This document shows, piece by piece, positions 15,306 through 23,394 of a stretch of DNA of 64,000 bases. The DNA is from Phycisphaerales bacterium UBA1161 (GTDB lineage Bacteria; Planctomycetota; Phycisphaerae; Tepidisphaerales; Tepidisphaeraceae). A program made the position numbers and the translations under genes. Location: assembly GCA_002311745.1 (NCBI GenBank), contig DBZL01000066.1:1-64000 (forward strand). Reading direction: 5' to 3'. The notes under the pieces are model-generated. The model was not told where the DNA came from and made no database searches. It saw only the letters and a list, made by a program, of their open reading frames with translations. Numbering within the stretch: the first letter of the stretch is position 1; the number at the start of each line of letters is the position of its first letter.

Positions 15306-17839
15306 GCTTGTGGCAGAGTGTCCAGATCGAGACGGGGCGCGTGCCGCAGGCGTCGCCGGCGGCCGAGGCACGGCGCGGCGGCGCCTGGGCCGATGCTCGT
15401 TGGCCGGCGGTGCTGACGTGGCTGGCGATCGCCGTTGTGCTGCTGGGCGCCGGCGCGTGGGCCGCGTGGGCCGGGTTGGAATTGCGGCGCGACGTCTGGC
15501 AGTCCACGCGCACCATCCGCTTCCACGCCGACCTCGCCTACGCCTTTTACCACGGGAACAACGCGCTGCGGGAAGCCGAGCAGGTGGCGCGCTTGCCGTC
15601 GTACGCCGATGCGCGAGCGGGCCGAACTTTGCGCGAGTTGGCGGCGCTTGGGCAAAGCGGCCAGGCGGTGCGGCGGCTGACCTGGCGGGAAGTCGGCCGC
15701 GGCATCGTGCACTATTACAGCGATGCGCTGACCCAAGGCGGCGACGTCAATGGATATCCGTATGAGGGCCTGGATTATCCGCCGCTGCGCCTGCTGGTGG
15801 CGACGCTGTGGGTGCACCACGTGCAACACCAACATCCGCAGTATGAGGCGTATCCGGCGCGGATGGTGGTGGCGAGCGATACATCGGCGCCTCAGGTCGA
15901 GGACATCGCCCAGCCGCTGCTGTGGCTGAACACGATCTGCGATGCCGTGGCGGCCGTGGGGATATTGGCCCTGGTGTGGCTGTGGGTGGCGCGGTCCGGC
16001 GGGTGGCAGCGCCAGCCCATCACGTGGCGCGGCGTGGCGGTCTACGGGATCGCCACTGCGGCATTTTGGGGCGCGGCGGTGGCGCTGATGCACCCTCCAC
16101 CGCGGCCCACGCCCGTCGTCGCCCTGGGCGGCATCACGCCCAGCGCCGACGGCACCAGCGCCCAGGTCGTGGGCTGGGTCAACAGCCAGATGGGATTCAC
16201 GCGCTGGCGCGTGCAGTGGGGAACGACGGCGGCGTATTCGTCCTCCGCCCTGTCGCACAGCACCATCGGCAGCGGGCGAACCGTCGTCGTGAGAGAGACG
16301 ATCAAGCCCCTGCAGCCGGGACAGACCATTCACTTGCGCCTCACGGCTTGGAACGCGGCCGGACCGACGGACACCGCCGATACCGTGTTCCGCAACGATC
16401 CCGGCGCGCCGGGAGTGAGGTTCGACGCCCAAAGCGTCGGCGGCGTGATCTGGCCGGGCTGGAACGTCTGGCTGGCCCTGCTGGCGCTGTTCATCACCAT
16501 GATCGTCTGCGCCAGGAATTTGCCGCCGATCCACCGCGGTTGGGGCTGTGGATTGGTCGCGGCGCTGTTGGTCTGGTTTGACCCGATCACGCTGATCGAT
16601 ACGCACGTGTGGCCGCAGTGGGATGTGTGGATTTTGCCGGTGTTCGTGCTTGCGGCGTTGGCGGCATCGCTGAATTGCTGGCTCTTGGCCGGCGTGCTGG
16701 TGGGCATCGGATGCATGGCCAAGGGACAACTGATCCTGGCCGGGCCAATCCTCGTGCTGTGGCCCCTGTTTGGCGGAAGATTCGGAGCGGCCCTGCGCGT
16801 GCTGAGCGGCTTTGCCCTTGGCGCGGCCTTGGTCGTCTGGCCGTGGATTCTCAACTCCGCCGTTTCACGCCACTGGCTGGCCTGGTTCATCGGGGCCACG
16901 GCCGTGTACGGCCTGGCGACGATCGTCATCCGCAGCGTGTGGCCACGGTTCAAACCCTGGGCGATCTCGGTGATCAAGACACGCCATGTCACGTTTGTTC
17001 CGAAACAAATCGTTTCGTTGTTTATCCTGACCGCCGCCGCGTCCCTGATCGTGCCGACGATCATCGTGGTCCTTTCGCGGGCGGGCAGGCTTCCGGAGAT
17101 CGGCCACGGGCGCGAACTGGTGCTGATCGTGCTGTTGCTGCTTCTCTTGCCGTGGGTGGTGGCGCGGCGGTCGATCAAGTTCTGGCTGGCGGGAATCTTC
17201 GCCGCTTCCATCTGGAGCGCGGGGTTGCTGTACCAGGGCAACTTCGACTGGTGGAAACTGGGCTTCGTGTACGGCTCGGAGAAACACGACCAGATGCAAA
17301 TGAGCATGGGCAGCTTCGCGAATTTCCCGTCGCTGCTGCTGCACCGGTATCACTGGGACCTGCACGACCCGGTGGGGAACCTTGCGGTATCCATCGGCAA
17401 GTTGGCGTGGAGCCAGGACCTGGATTTGAAGACGTCGATGGTGATCGTCTACGGTGTCACGCTGGTGATCTGCTCGCTGGCCGCCGCCGTGCACAGCCGG
17501 CGGAGGGACCCGCGCATTCTGGTGGCCCTGACGGTGCCCTGGCTGATCTTCCCCATCATCATGTGCCAGACCGGCTCGCGGTATATGCTGTGGCCGTCGG
17601 CGCTGTCGGCGGCGATGGTGGCGGTGTCGACCGGGTTTTCCCTGCTGCACGTGCTGATGTCGCTGCTGGCGACGGGGATGGTGGCGCATCAGCTCCTGGA
17701 GCGTGATCCCGGCCGCTGGCCGATGCTGCAGCATGTATTTGACCGGCTGTATCCCGACCTGGGATGGATGATGCTGCTTTTGGCGGCGGTATTCCTGTGG
17801 GGCGCGCTTACCAGCACGCGGCGGCTGGGGCGCAGTTAG
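15302..17839 (+). CDS. GT-C-type membrane glycosyltransferase, paralogue 2 with FN3-like insert
   Basis: This 845-aa protein is collinear with its neighbours. It has an N-terminal TM helix, an extracytoplasmic region ending in GLDYPPLRLLVATLW, a TM helix, then an insert of about 110 residues (V-Q-W-G-T-T-A-A-Y, L-Q-P-G-Q-T-I-H-L-R-L-T-A-W-N) that looks like a fibronectin type III domain. The core follows, with FDPITLIDTHVWPQWDVW (near residue 430) and CMAKGQ, and a final bundle of TM helices. It starts with GTG at 15302, overlapping the previous stop as GTGA. The function is inferred as transfer of sugars from a polyprenyl carrier to a cell-surface acceptor. The 16771-16986 tract is nearly identical to paralogue 3. 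Confidence 0.7.
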   Translation: MSLWQSVQIETGRVPQASPAAEARRGGAWADARWPAVLTWLAIAVVLLGAGAWAAWAGLELRRDVWQSTRTIRFHADLAYAFYHGNNALREAEQVARLPSYADARAGRTLRELAALGQSGQAVRRLTWREVGRGIVHYYSDALTQGGDVNGYPYEGLDYPPLRLLVATLWVHHVQHQHPQYEAYPARMVVASDTSAPQVEDIAQPLLWLNTICDAVAAVGILALVWLWVARSGGWQRQPITWRGVAVYGIATAAFWGAAVALMHPPPRPTPVVALGGITPSADGTSAQVVGWVNSQMGFTRWRVQWGTTAAYSSSALSHSTIGSGRTVVVRETIKPLQPGQTIHLRLTAWNAAGPTDTADTVFRNDPGAPGVRFDAQSVGGVIWPGWNVWLALLALFITMIVCARNLPPIHRGWGCGLVAALLVWFDPITLIDTHVWPQWDVWILPVFVLAALAASLNCWLLAGVLVGIGCMAKGQLILAGPILVLWPLFGGRFGAALRVLSGFALGAALVVWPWILNSAVSRHWLAWFIGATAVYGLATIVIRSVWPRFKPWAISVIKTRHVTFVPKQIVSLFILTAAASLIVPTIIVVLSRAGRLPEIGHGRELVLIVLLLLLLPWVVARRSIKFWLAGIFAASIWSAGLLYQGNFDWWKLGFVYGSEKHDQMQMSMGSFANFPSLLLHRYHWDLHDPVGNLAVSIGKLAWSQDLDLKTSMVIVYGVTLVICSLAAAVHSRRRDPRILVALTVPWLIFPIIMCQTGSRYMLWPSALSAAMVAVSTGFSLLHVLMSLLATGMVAHQLLERDPGRWPMLQHVFDRLYPDLGWMMLLLAAVFLWGALTSTRRLGRS

Positions 17840-17850
17840 GAGACGCAGCC

Positions 17851-20388
17851 GTGACGGACGGGGCGGATCATTCGTCGGCTTCCGGCGGGGACAAACGGGC
17901 GGGCTGGCATTGGCCGGCCGTGTTGTGGCTCCTGATCGCCGCGTTTGTCCTGCTGGAGGGCTGGTGGGCGCTGCGAGCCGGGCTGAATCTGCGCCAGGAT
18001 CTGTGGTACTCGACGCGCACGATCCGCTACACGAATGATTTGTGGAACGCGTTTCACCTGGGCAGCGGTGCGATGCGCCAGGCGGAGCGCGACGCCAAGG
18101 TGGCTCCTTACGCGGACGTGGAGGCCGGGCAAAAGCCGCAGGTGGCCGCGGCGCTGCGGGCCAGGGTCGGCGGCCAGGGTCCCGTCCGCAAGCTGAGCAC
18201 CCGTGAAGTGCTTCGCGGCATCATCCACTACTACGACTACGCGCTAAGCCTCCCGCAGCCGAATCAGAGCGAGAGCGGGTTCCCCTACGACGGGCTGGAC
18301 TATCTGCCCCTGCGCTTGATCATCTCGACCTTTTGGGTGCGGCAGGTCCAGCAGGAACATCCAGATTTGTCCGCCTATCCGCGCCGCCCGCACGGCCGCA
18401 TCGACACCGTCGCGCCGCAAATCGAGGACATCACGCTGCCGCTGGTGCGCATCAACACGTATTGCGAGGCGGCGTCGGCGATCCTGATGTTTCCGCTGGT
18501 GTGGGTGTGGATCCGCCGCGGGGCACGCGCCGCAAACCATGGGGTGTCGGCTCCCGCCGGCGCCGCCTGGACGCTGCCGCCGGGGCTGGTCGCCTTCGCG
18601 GTGGCCACGGCGGCGTTTTGGTATGCGTACGTCGGCTTGACCGCCCCACCGCCGCGGCCCATGCCCATCGTCAATCTCGTCCGCGTCATCCCCAGGGGCG
18701 CCAGCGCCCTGGTCACCGGGACGGTCAACAGCCAGCAGAACCGCGCTCGCTGGCAAATCCAGTGGGGAACCAGCCCGGCCTACTCCCGCGCCACGCCGCT
18801 GCAACCCATGCCCGCTCTTTTGCGCGACGTGCGTGTGCGCGCGACCCTGCAGCCGCTGCCGCCCGGACAGATGATCCACCTGCGCCTCACCGCCCTGACC
18901 GAGCTGGGCAGCTCCAGCACGCCGGACCTTGTCTTCAAAAGCGACGGCCCGACGGTTACGTTCGATGCGGAGCCGGTCGGCGGCGCAATCTGGCCGAATT
19001 GGATCGCCGCCCTGGCCCTGGCGGCCCTGTTCATCACCATGATCATCTGCGCCAGGAATTTGCCGCCGATCCACCGCGGCTGGGCCTGCGGTTTGGTCGC
19101 GGCGATGCTCGTCTGGTTTGACCCGATCACGCTGATGAATTCGCACGCCTGGCCGCAATGGGACGTTTGGATTCTGCCCTTTTTTGTGCTGGCCGCCCTT
19201 TTGGCTTCATTGAATTGCTGGCTGTCGGCCGGCGTGGTGCTGGGCATCGGGTGCTTGAGCAAGGGGCAACTGCTCCTGGGCGCGCCGATCCTGGTGCTGT
19301 GGCCCCTCTTTGGCGGAAGATTCGGAGCGGCCCTGCGCGTGCTGAGCGGCTTTGCCCTTGGCGCGGCCTTGGTCGTCTGGCCGTGGATTCTCAACTCCGC
19401 CGTTTCACGCCACTGGCTGGCCTGGTTCATCGGGGCCACGGCCGTGTACGGCCTGGCGACGATGGTCATCCGCAGCGTGTGGCCACGGTTCAAACCCTGG
19501 GCGATCTCGGTGATCAAGACACGCCACGTCACGTTCGTTCCGAGACAGATCGCCGCGCTGTTCATCCTGACCGCCGCCGCGTCCCTGATCGTGCCGACGA
19601 TCATCGTGGCCCTTTCGCGGGCGGCCAGGCTTCCGTTGGCGGGTCACTGGCGCGAAGTCACGCTGTTCGTGCTGTTGCTCTTGATCCTGCCGTGGGTGGT
19701 GGCGCGGCGGTCGATCAAGTTCTGGCTGGCGGGAATCTTCGTCGCTTCCATCTGGAGCGCGGCTTTGCTCTACCAGGGGGATTTTGCCTGGTGCAGGCTC
19801 GGCTTTGCTTACGGGTCGGTCAAGCAGGACAAGACACAAATGGGCGAGGGCAGCTATGCCAATCTGCCGGCCCAATTGCGGCAAAAATACCAGTGGGACC
19901 TGCACGACCCCGTGGGCAACCTGGCGGTTTCCATTGGCAAGTTTGCCTGGAACCAGGACCTGGATTTGAAAACGTTTCTGGCCATCGCGTACGGGCTGAC
20001 GCTGCTGCTCTGTTCGGCGGCCGCGGCGATGCACGACCGGCGGAACGATCCACGCCTGCTGATCGCCTTGGCCGCGCCGTGGCTGATTTTCCCGGTGGTC
20101 ATGTGCCAAACCAGCGAGCGGTATTTGCTGTGGCCGTCGGCGCTGTCGGCGGCGATGGTGGCGGTATCGCTGGGGCTGTCGCTGCTGCACGTGCTGCTGG
20201 CGATCCTTGCGACGGGGATGATGGCGCATCAACTGATGCAGGTGAGCGGCGATCCCGGCCGCTGGCCGATGCTGTATCGCGTTTTCGACGGCGTCTATCC
20301 GGATGCCGGATGGATGATGCTGCTCCTGGCGGCGACCTTCCTGGTCGCCGCCCTGCTGCCCGGACGCAGGCGCGTTTCTTCCGAATGA
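17851..20388 (+). CDS. GT-C-type membrane glycosyltransferase, paralogue 3 with FN3-like insert
   Basis: This 845-aa protein has the same architecture as paralogue 2: N-terminal TM, extracytoplasmic loop, FN3-like insert, the block FDPITLMNSHAWPQWDVW and a helical C-terminus. It starts with GTG at 17851 behind TAGGAG, 11 nt after the preceding stop; longer in-frame starts lie inside paralogue 2. Two signature positions differ: the loop motif reads LDYLPLRL instead of LDYPPLRL, and the acidic residue before S/T-H is Asn (M-N-S-H) instead of Asp (I-D-T-H). If these matter for catalysis, this copy may have altered activity or be a partner subunit. The three genes form one operon. Confidence 0.7.
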   Translation: MTDGADHSSASGGDKRAGWHWPAVLWLLIAAFVLLEGWWALRAGLNLRQDLWYSTRTIRYTNDLWNAFHLGSGAMRQAERDAKVAPYADVEAGQKPQVAAALRARVGGQGPVRKLSTREVLRGIIHYYDYALSLPQPNQSESGFPYDGLDYLPLRLIISTFWVRQVQQEHPDLSAYPRRPHGRIDTVAPQIEDITLPLVRINTYCEAASAILMFPLVWVWIRRGARAANHGVSAPAGAAWTLPPGLVAFAVATAAFWYAYVGLTAPPPRPMPIVNLVRVIPRGASALVTGTVNSQQNRARWQIQWGTSPAYSRATPLQPMPALLRDVRVRATLQPLPPGQMIHLRLTALTELGSSSTPDLVFKSDGPTVTFDAEPVGGAIWPNWIAALALAALFITMIICARNLPPIHRGWACGLVAAMLVWFDPITLMNSHAWPQWDVWILPFFVLAALLASLNCWLSAGVVLGIGCLSKGQLLLGAPILVLWPLFGGRFGAALRVLSGFALGAALVVWPWILNSAVSRHWLAWFIGATAVYGLATMVIRSVWPRFKPWAISVIKTRHVTFVPRQIAALFILTAAASLIVPTIIVALSRAARLPLAGHWREVTLFVLLLLILPWVVARRSIKFWLAGIFVASIWSAALLYQGDFAWCRLGFAYGSVKQDKTQMGEGSYANLPAQLRQKYQWDLHDPVGNLAVSIGKFAWNQDLDLKTFLAIAYGLTLLLCSAAAAMHDRRNDPRLLIALAAPWLIFPVVMCQTSERYLLWPSALSAAMVAVSLGLSLLHVLLAILATGMMAHQLMQVSGDPGRWPMLYRVFDGVYPDAGWMMLLLAATFLVAALLPGRRRVSSE

Positions 20389-20535
20389 AAGGCGATGAAC
20401 TCCTGTCGTGACTTGCTGCTCGGAAAAGAGGGTTGATGGCAGTTGGATGCGGCGGCTCGACAGCGGTACGGCCGGCACAAGTTCAATATTCAGTGATGCC
20501 CCTTGTCCCCCCGTTTCCTTGTCTCCTTGTAACGC

Positions 20536-21108
20536 TCAAATTACATAAGGCACCAACGCCGCCACCCGTCTAGAGTACGCTTCATACGATTTGCCGAACT
20601 GCTCGCTCATCCATTTCTCCTCAAGCCTCAGTTTGCGCCATAGTGCGACGAAGACAAGGGCCACAGCAAGTAGCCCGCACCACTCGCCACGGGCCACTGC
20701 GGAACCCAAAAATGCCAGCAGAAGCCCGGTATAGATGGGGTGGCGAACCAAGGCGTAGGGGCCACTCGTAACGAGTTCGTGATCTTCCTTGACGGTGACG
20801 GCTTGGCTCCAGTTTCTTCCGAGGTGACGACGCGCCCAAACTCCAAGGAGTAAACCACCTGCGGTAACTGCCGAGCCGATCCAGAACCAAACGGCGCGAA
20901 GCGAAAGAAATCGCTCGCCAAGCACTGAAATCGGAACGCGTGGGTGCCAGAGAAGCGTCACCGCGCAAGCAAGCAGCACAATCCGTACAAGTCGCGACGG
21001 CACAGACTCGCGGCGCTCGGTTACCTTGACATTCCTAGACATCGCCCACCAATAGGCTAAATAGCCGATCCACATTGCAGGGATGAGATAGCTGTAGACG
21101 AGCCGCAT
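20536..21108 (-). CDS. Isoprenylcysteine carboxyl methyltransferase-like membrane protein
   Basis: This 190-aa integral membrane protein has about five TM helices and the C-terminal motif GPYALVRHPIYTG, followed by a second helix pair and E-E-K-W-M. This motif marks the ICMT/phospholipid methyltransferase (PEMT/NnrU-like) superfamily that binds SAM at the membrane interface. The ATG at 21108 has GAGGAA 7 nt upstream, better supported than an in-frame start at 21171. The actual substrate in bacteria is generally unknown. It stands alone between the glycosyltransferase operon and rnpB. Confidence 0.8.
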   Translation of the reverse strand: MRLVYSYLIPAMWIGYLAYWWAMSRNVKVTERRESVPSRLVRIVLLACAVTLLWHPRVPISVLGERFLSLRAVWFWIGSAVTAGGLLLGVWARRHLGRNWSQAVTVKEDHELVTSGPYALVRHPIYTGLLLAFLGSAVARGEWCGLLAVALVFVALWRKLRLEEKWMSEQFGKSYEAYSRRVAALVPYVI

Positions 21109-21198
21109 GAAGCATTCCTCTTGAACTGACCTAATATTGTACAACGCTTGGTTCGTATAAACCCGAGGCATGATGGCGCAAGTCTTTGCTACTAAATG

Positions 21199-21234
21199 AG
21201 AAAACCCTTCGACGTATTCGTCAAAGGGCTTTCT
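21199..21234. terminator. Imperfect inverted repeat, possible terminator
   Basis: The arms AGAAAACCCTTCGACG and CGTCAAAGGGCTTTCT pair with few mismatches around a TATT loop. A and T runs at the two ends would allow weak termination in either direction. No gene obviously ends here, so the role is uncertain. Confidence 0.4.
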
Positions 21235-21324
21235 GTCCCGTCAAATCGGGGCGACAAGATTTGAACCAGACTTAATCGCCGTCGGGGTACGGATGCGGCG
21301 TTCGCCGCGTGTGGTACAATCCTT

Positions 21325-21738
21325 GGGTCGCGGCCGACGCGGCGATCGCGTCCCGACTTGTCGGGATGAGGAAAGTCCGAACTGCGGGGCGAGCAGCCCC
21401 GGGCCCGGTGCTTGATAACCTCAAGGCGGAGCAATCCGACGGAAAGTGCAACAGAAAGATACCGCCCGCCTCGGCGGGTAAGGGTGAAATGGTGCGGTAA
21501 GAGCGCACCGCGTCGAGGGTGACTTCGGCGGCACGGCAAACCCCACCGGCAGCAAGGCCAAATAAGCGGAGAAATGTCCCCGGCCTGGGACGCGCCGGCG
21601 GTCGCAAGACCGGCGGCGGCTCCGCGGGTAGGCCGCTTGAGCCGCGCGGCGACGCGCGGCCCAGAGAAATGGTCGCCTCCCAGTCCCGCCTAACGGTGAG
21701 ATTGGGAAACAGAATTCGGCTTACACGCGACCGCGACG
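21325..21738 (+). ncRNA. rnpB: RNase P RNA (bacterial type A)
   Basis: This is the catalytic RNA that matures tRNA 5' ends. Conserved blocks appear in order: GAGGAAAGTCC (about 21368), ACAGAAA, GGGTGAAA with the stem GGTGCGGTAAGAGCGCACC, a GGCAAACCCC block, GGTAGGCCGCTTGAGCC, and the 3' block AGAGAAATGGTCGCC...ACAGAATTCGGCTTAC ending near 21724. The outermost helix P1 can form between GGTCGCGG (21326-21333) and CCGCGACG (21731-21738), which sets the ends. A -10-like TACAAT lies at 21315-21320, placing the transcription start near 21327; no good -35 is visible. Length about 410 nt is usual. Confidence 0.95.
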
Positions 21739-21748
21739 TCTCATCGAT

Positions 21749-21789
21749 GCCGGCGAGGATCCCAACCGATCCTCGCCGGCGCTTTTTTT
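21749..21789 (+). terminator. Intrinsic terminator of rnpB
   Basis: A perfect stem GCCGGCGAGGATC/GATCCTCGCCGGC with loop CCAACC is followed by GCTTTTTTT. It lies 11 nt after the predicted end of the RNase P RNA. Confidence 0.93.
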
Positions 21790-21810
21790 GAACCACCAAG
21801 AAAAATGCAA

Positions 21811-21868
21811 CCGGTAGAGTGGAGAACTCCAACGGCCCGAATGCCGTTGGAGTTCTCTACTCTACCGG
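21811..21868. repeat. 58-bp near-perfect palindrome related to the intron 3' hairpin
   Basis: The arms CCGGTAGAGTGGAGAACTCC + AACGGC and GCCGTT + GGAGTTCTCTACTCTACCGG pair almost fully around CCGAAT. The left part shares GGTAGAGT-GAGAACT and a preceding AAAATGCA with the 3' end of the group II intron-like element at 8683-8724. It overlaps the stop codon of the kdoO gene (TAG, 21857-21859) and could terminate it, although no clear T-run follows. Confidence 0.7.
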
Positions 21869-22801
21869 CACCAGCGTCTTGCCGCAGTGGGCTTCCAGGA
21901 CGCGCAGGGGACTGCACTGCGGAGTCACCATCGCCTCCAGCGGAATGATGAACGTCTGCTCGGTCATGAATTGCCCCGAGATGGCCGCGTGCGGAACCTG
22001 GTCCGTGTACACGATCCACGTCGCGCCGGGTGGAAACTCCAGTCGAATTCGCGTCCACTTGGTCTGGTAGTCCGTGTTCTCCTTCAGGTAATCGTGGAAG
22101 CGCAGCATGAACCGGTCGTACGCCGATCGCTCCATCCCCTTGATCCCCACGACACGCATCACCGGCGCAAAAGTTTTGCGCAGCTTTTGCGACGGCGAGC
22201 CGGCCTTCTTGGCGAACCGGGGCAATCCCGCGTCATCGGCAAAGGACTGCACCAGCTTCTCGAACTTGTCCGTCGTGTCCCACACGCGCGGCCGCGTCGG
22301 GTTGATGTTGGTGAAAACACGCAGGATTCGCGCTCCGTGCGTCGGGCGGCTGGGGAACGCATCCACGTGCACCAGATCGTTGCGCTTGTGCAGCGGCAGA
22401 TCGCGCCCCTTTTCCTCCAGCGGGCGATAGCTGGCAAAATCCAGAATCCGGTAGGGCATGTACGGCGACAAGAAACGATCCACGAATTGCGTCACCTGGC
22501 GCGAATATCGCCGCAGAATATCGTGCAGGCGCTGGTTGTCCTCGGGCGTCTCGCACGCGTCGCCGCGCAGCACGTCCCGCTTGGGGCGATACGAAACGTT
22601 CTTGTGCACCTTCAATCCGCTTTGCTTTTGCGAGAGCAGAAACTCGCGGTCGGCCTGCGGAAAATCAAACGGCGGGCTGTCGAACATCAGGATCTCCCCC
22701 TCCTCCAGCTTCTGACAGTACTGCCGTGCCCACGCCTTGGCTTGGTGCGGATCGGTCCATCCCTGCGGATAGCGGAATTCCCCGACATTGACCAGCGCCA
22801 T
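21857..22801 (-). CDS. kdoO: Kdo 3-hydroxylase, Fe(II)/2-oxoglutarate dioxygenase family
   Basis: This 314-aa cytoplasmic protein resembles Kdo hydroxylase (KdoO), which hydroxylates the C3 position of a Kdo sugar in lipopolysaccharide inner core. Key blocks are H-V-D-A-F (His145/Asp147, the metal ligands) with RPTHGARILRVFTNINP just after, and a distal His in D-Q-V-P-H-A-A near residue 280. An R-x-R-L-E-F segment before it fits 2-oxoglutarate binding. The ATG at 22801 is preceded by GGGAGGA with a 5-nt spacer. It is a single gene ending in the palindrome at 21811. Presence of a Kdo-modifying enzyme implies a Gram-negative outer membrane with LPS. The family call is from recalled motifs, not a search. 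Confidence 0.75.
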   Translation of the reverse strand: MALVNVGEFRYPQGWTDPHQAKAWARQYCQKLEEGEILMFDSPPFDFPQADREFLLSQKQSGLKVHKNVSYRPKRDVLRGDACETPEDNQRLHDILRRYSRQVTQFVDRFLSPYMPYRILDFASYRPLEEKGRDLPLHKRNDLVHVDAFPSRPTHGARILRVFTNINPTRPRVWDTTDKFEKLVQSFADDAGLPRFAKKAGSPSQKLRKTFAPVMRVVGIKGMERSAYDRFMLRFHDYLKENTDYQTKWTRIRLEFPPGATWIVYTDQVPHAAISGQFMTEQTFIIPLEAMVTPQCSPLRVLEAHCGKTLVPVE

Positions 22802-22904
22802 GACAGTCCTCCCTAGAAAGGGCCGCAGAGCTTGCCCGCGGCTTGTGACGGAGCCATTGTAGGCCGCTGGCCATCACTTTGGGCAGGCGATATATACTGG
22901 GCGT

Positions 22905-23378
22905 ATGGTCCGGTCCATCCTAGCCGGGTGGGTGTGCATTTTATGGGGGATGTGGTTGGGCGGACTGGGGACGCTGTTTTTGTTCGGCATGCGGCTGTTT
23001 GCGGTGGACCGCGACCTGGCCACCCGGGCCGCACCCACGATCTTTCTGGTCTTCGAGAAATACCAGCTTCTTCTGGCCGTGCTGGCCCTGGTGGCGACGG
23101 TGGGTTTGCGGATCATCACCCGATCCGTCCGCGTCACGGTCCTCTTCTGGCTCCTGGCGGCGGCCGCTATGCTCGCCGCCATCGAGCCCATCGCCATCAC
23201 CAGCCGCATGCAGCAGTTGCGACAGGCCGGCCGAGCCGCTTCGCCTCAGTTCCAGCAGCTCCATCGCAGCGCCACCCTCGTTTATGCAACAGAGACGCTG
23301 ATTCTGCTGGCCGCGGGATTCGCCCTCCCCTGGGCAATGACGAAACCCCGCATGTACATGCGGGGCTCCGAGCAATAG
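22905..23378 (+). CDS. Small integral membrane protein, DUF4149-like
   Basis: This 157-aa protein has four predicted TM helices: 1-29, about 47-68, about 76-97, and 128-146. The motif W-x-G-G-L-G-T-L-F-L-F-G at the start and the R-x-Q-Q-L-R-Q loop before the last helix fit the DUF4149/TMEM205-like family of unknown function. The coding end contains a perfect 20-bp palindrome. It is convergent with the GT2 gene, 16 nt away. Function is unknown; no operon partner is visible. Confidence 0.65.
   Translation: MVRSILAGWVCILWGMWLGGLGTLFLFGMRLFAVDRDLATRAAPTIFLVFEKYQLLLAVLALVATVGLRIITRSVRVTVLFWLLAAAAMLAAIEPIAITSRMQQLRQAGRAASPQFQQLHRSATLVYATETLILLAAGFALPWAMTKPRMYMRGSEQ
23346..23365. terminator. Perfect palindrome inside the 3' end of a coding sequence
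   Basis: CCCCGCATGTACATGCGGGG is a 20-bp perfect inverted repeat located within the last codons of the gene at 22905 (encoding P-R-M-Y-M-R-G). It lies between convergent genes and may help end transcription from both, but no U-tract follows directly. Confidence 0.5.
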
Positions 23379-23394
23379 CGATAACCAAAACAGT

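Noticed and set aside
21247..21272. tRNA-like 3' half on the minus strand (GGTTCAAATC followed by GTCGCCCCGA)
   Set aside because: The T-stem does not pair and no matching acceptor 5' strand, D-arm or anticodon arm exists in the next 70 nt; at best a remnant.
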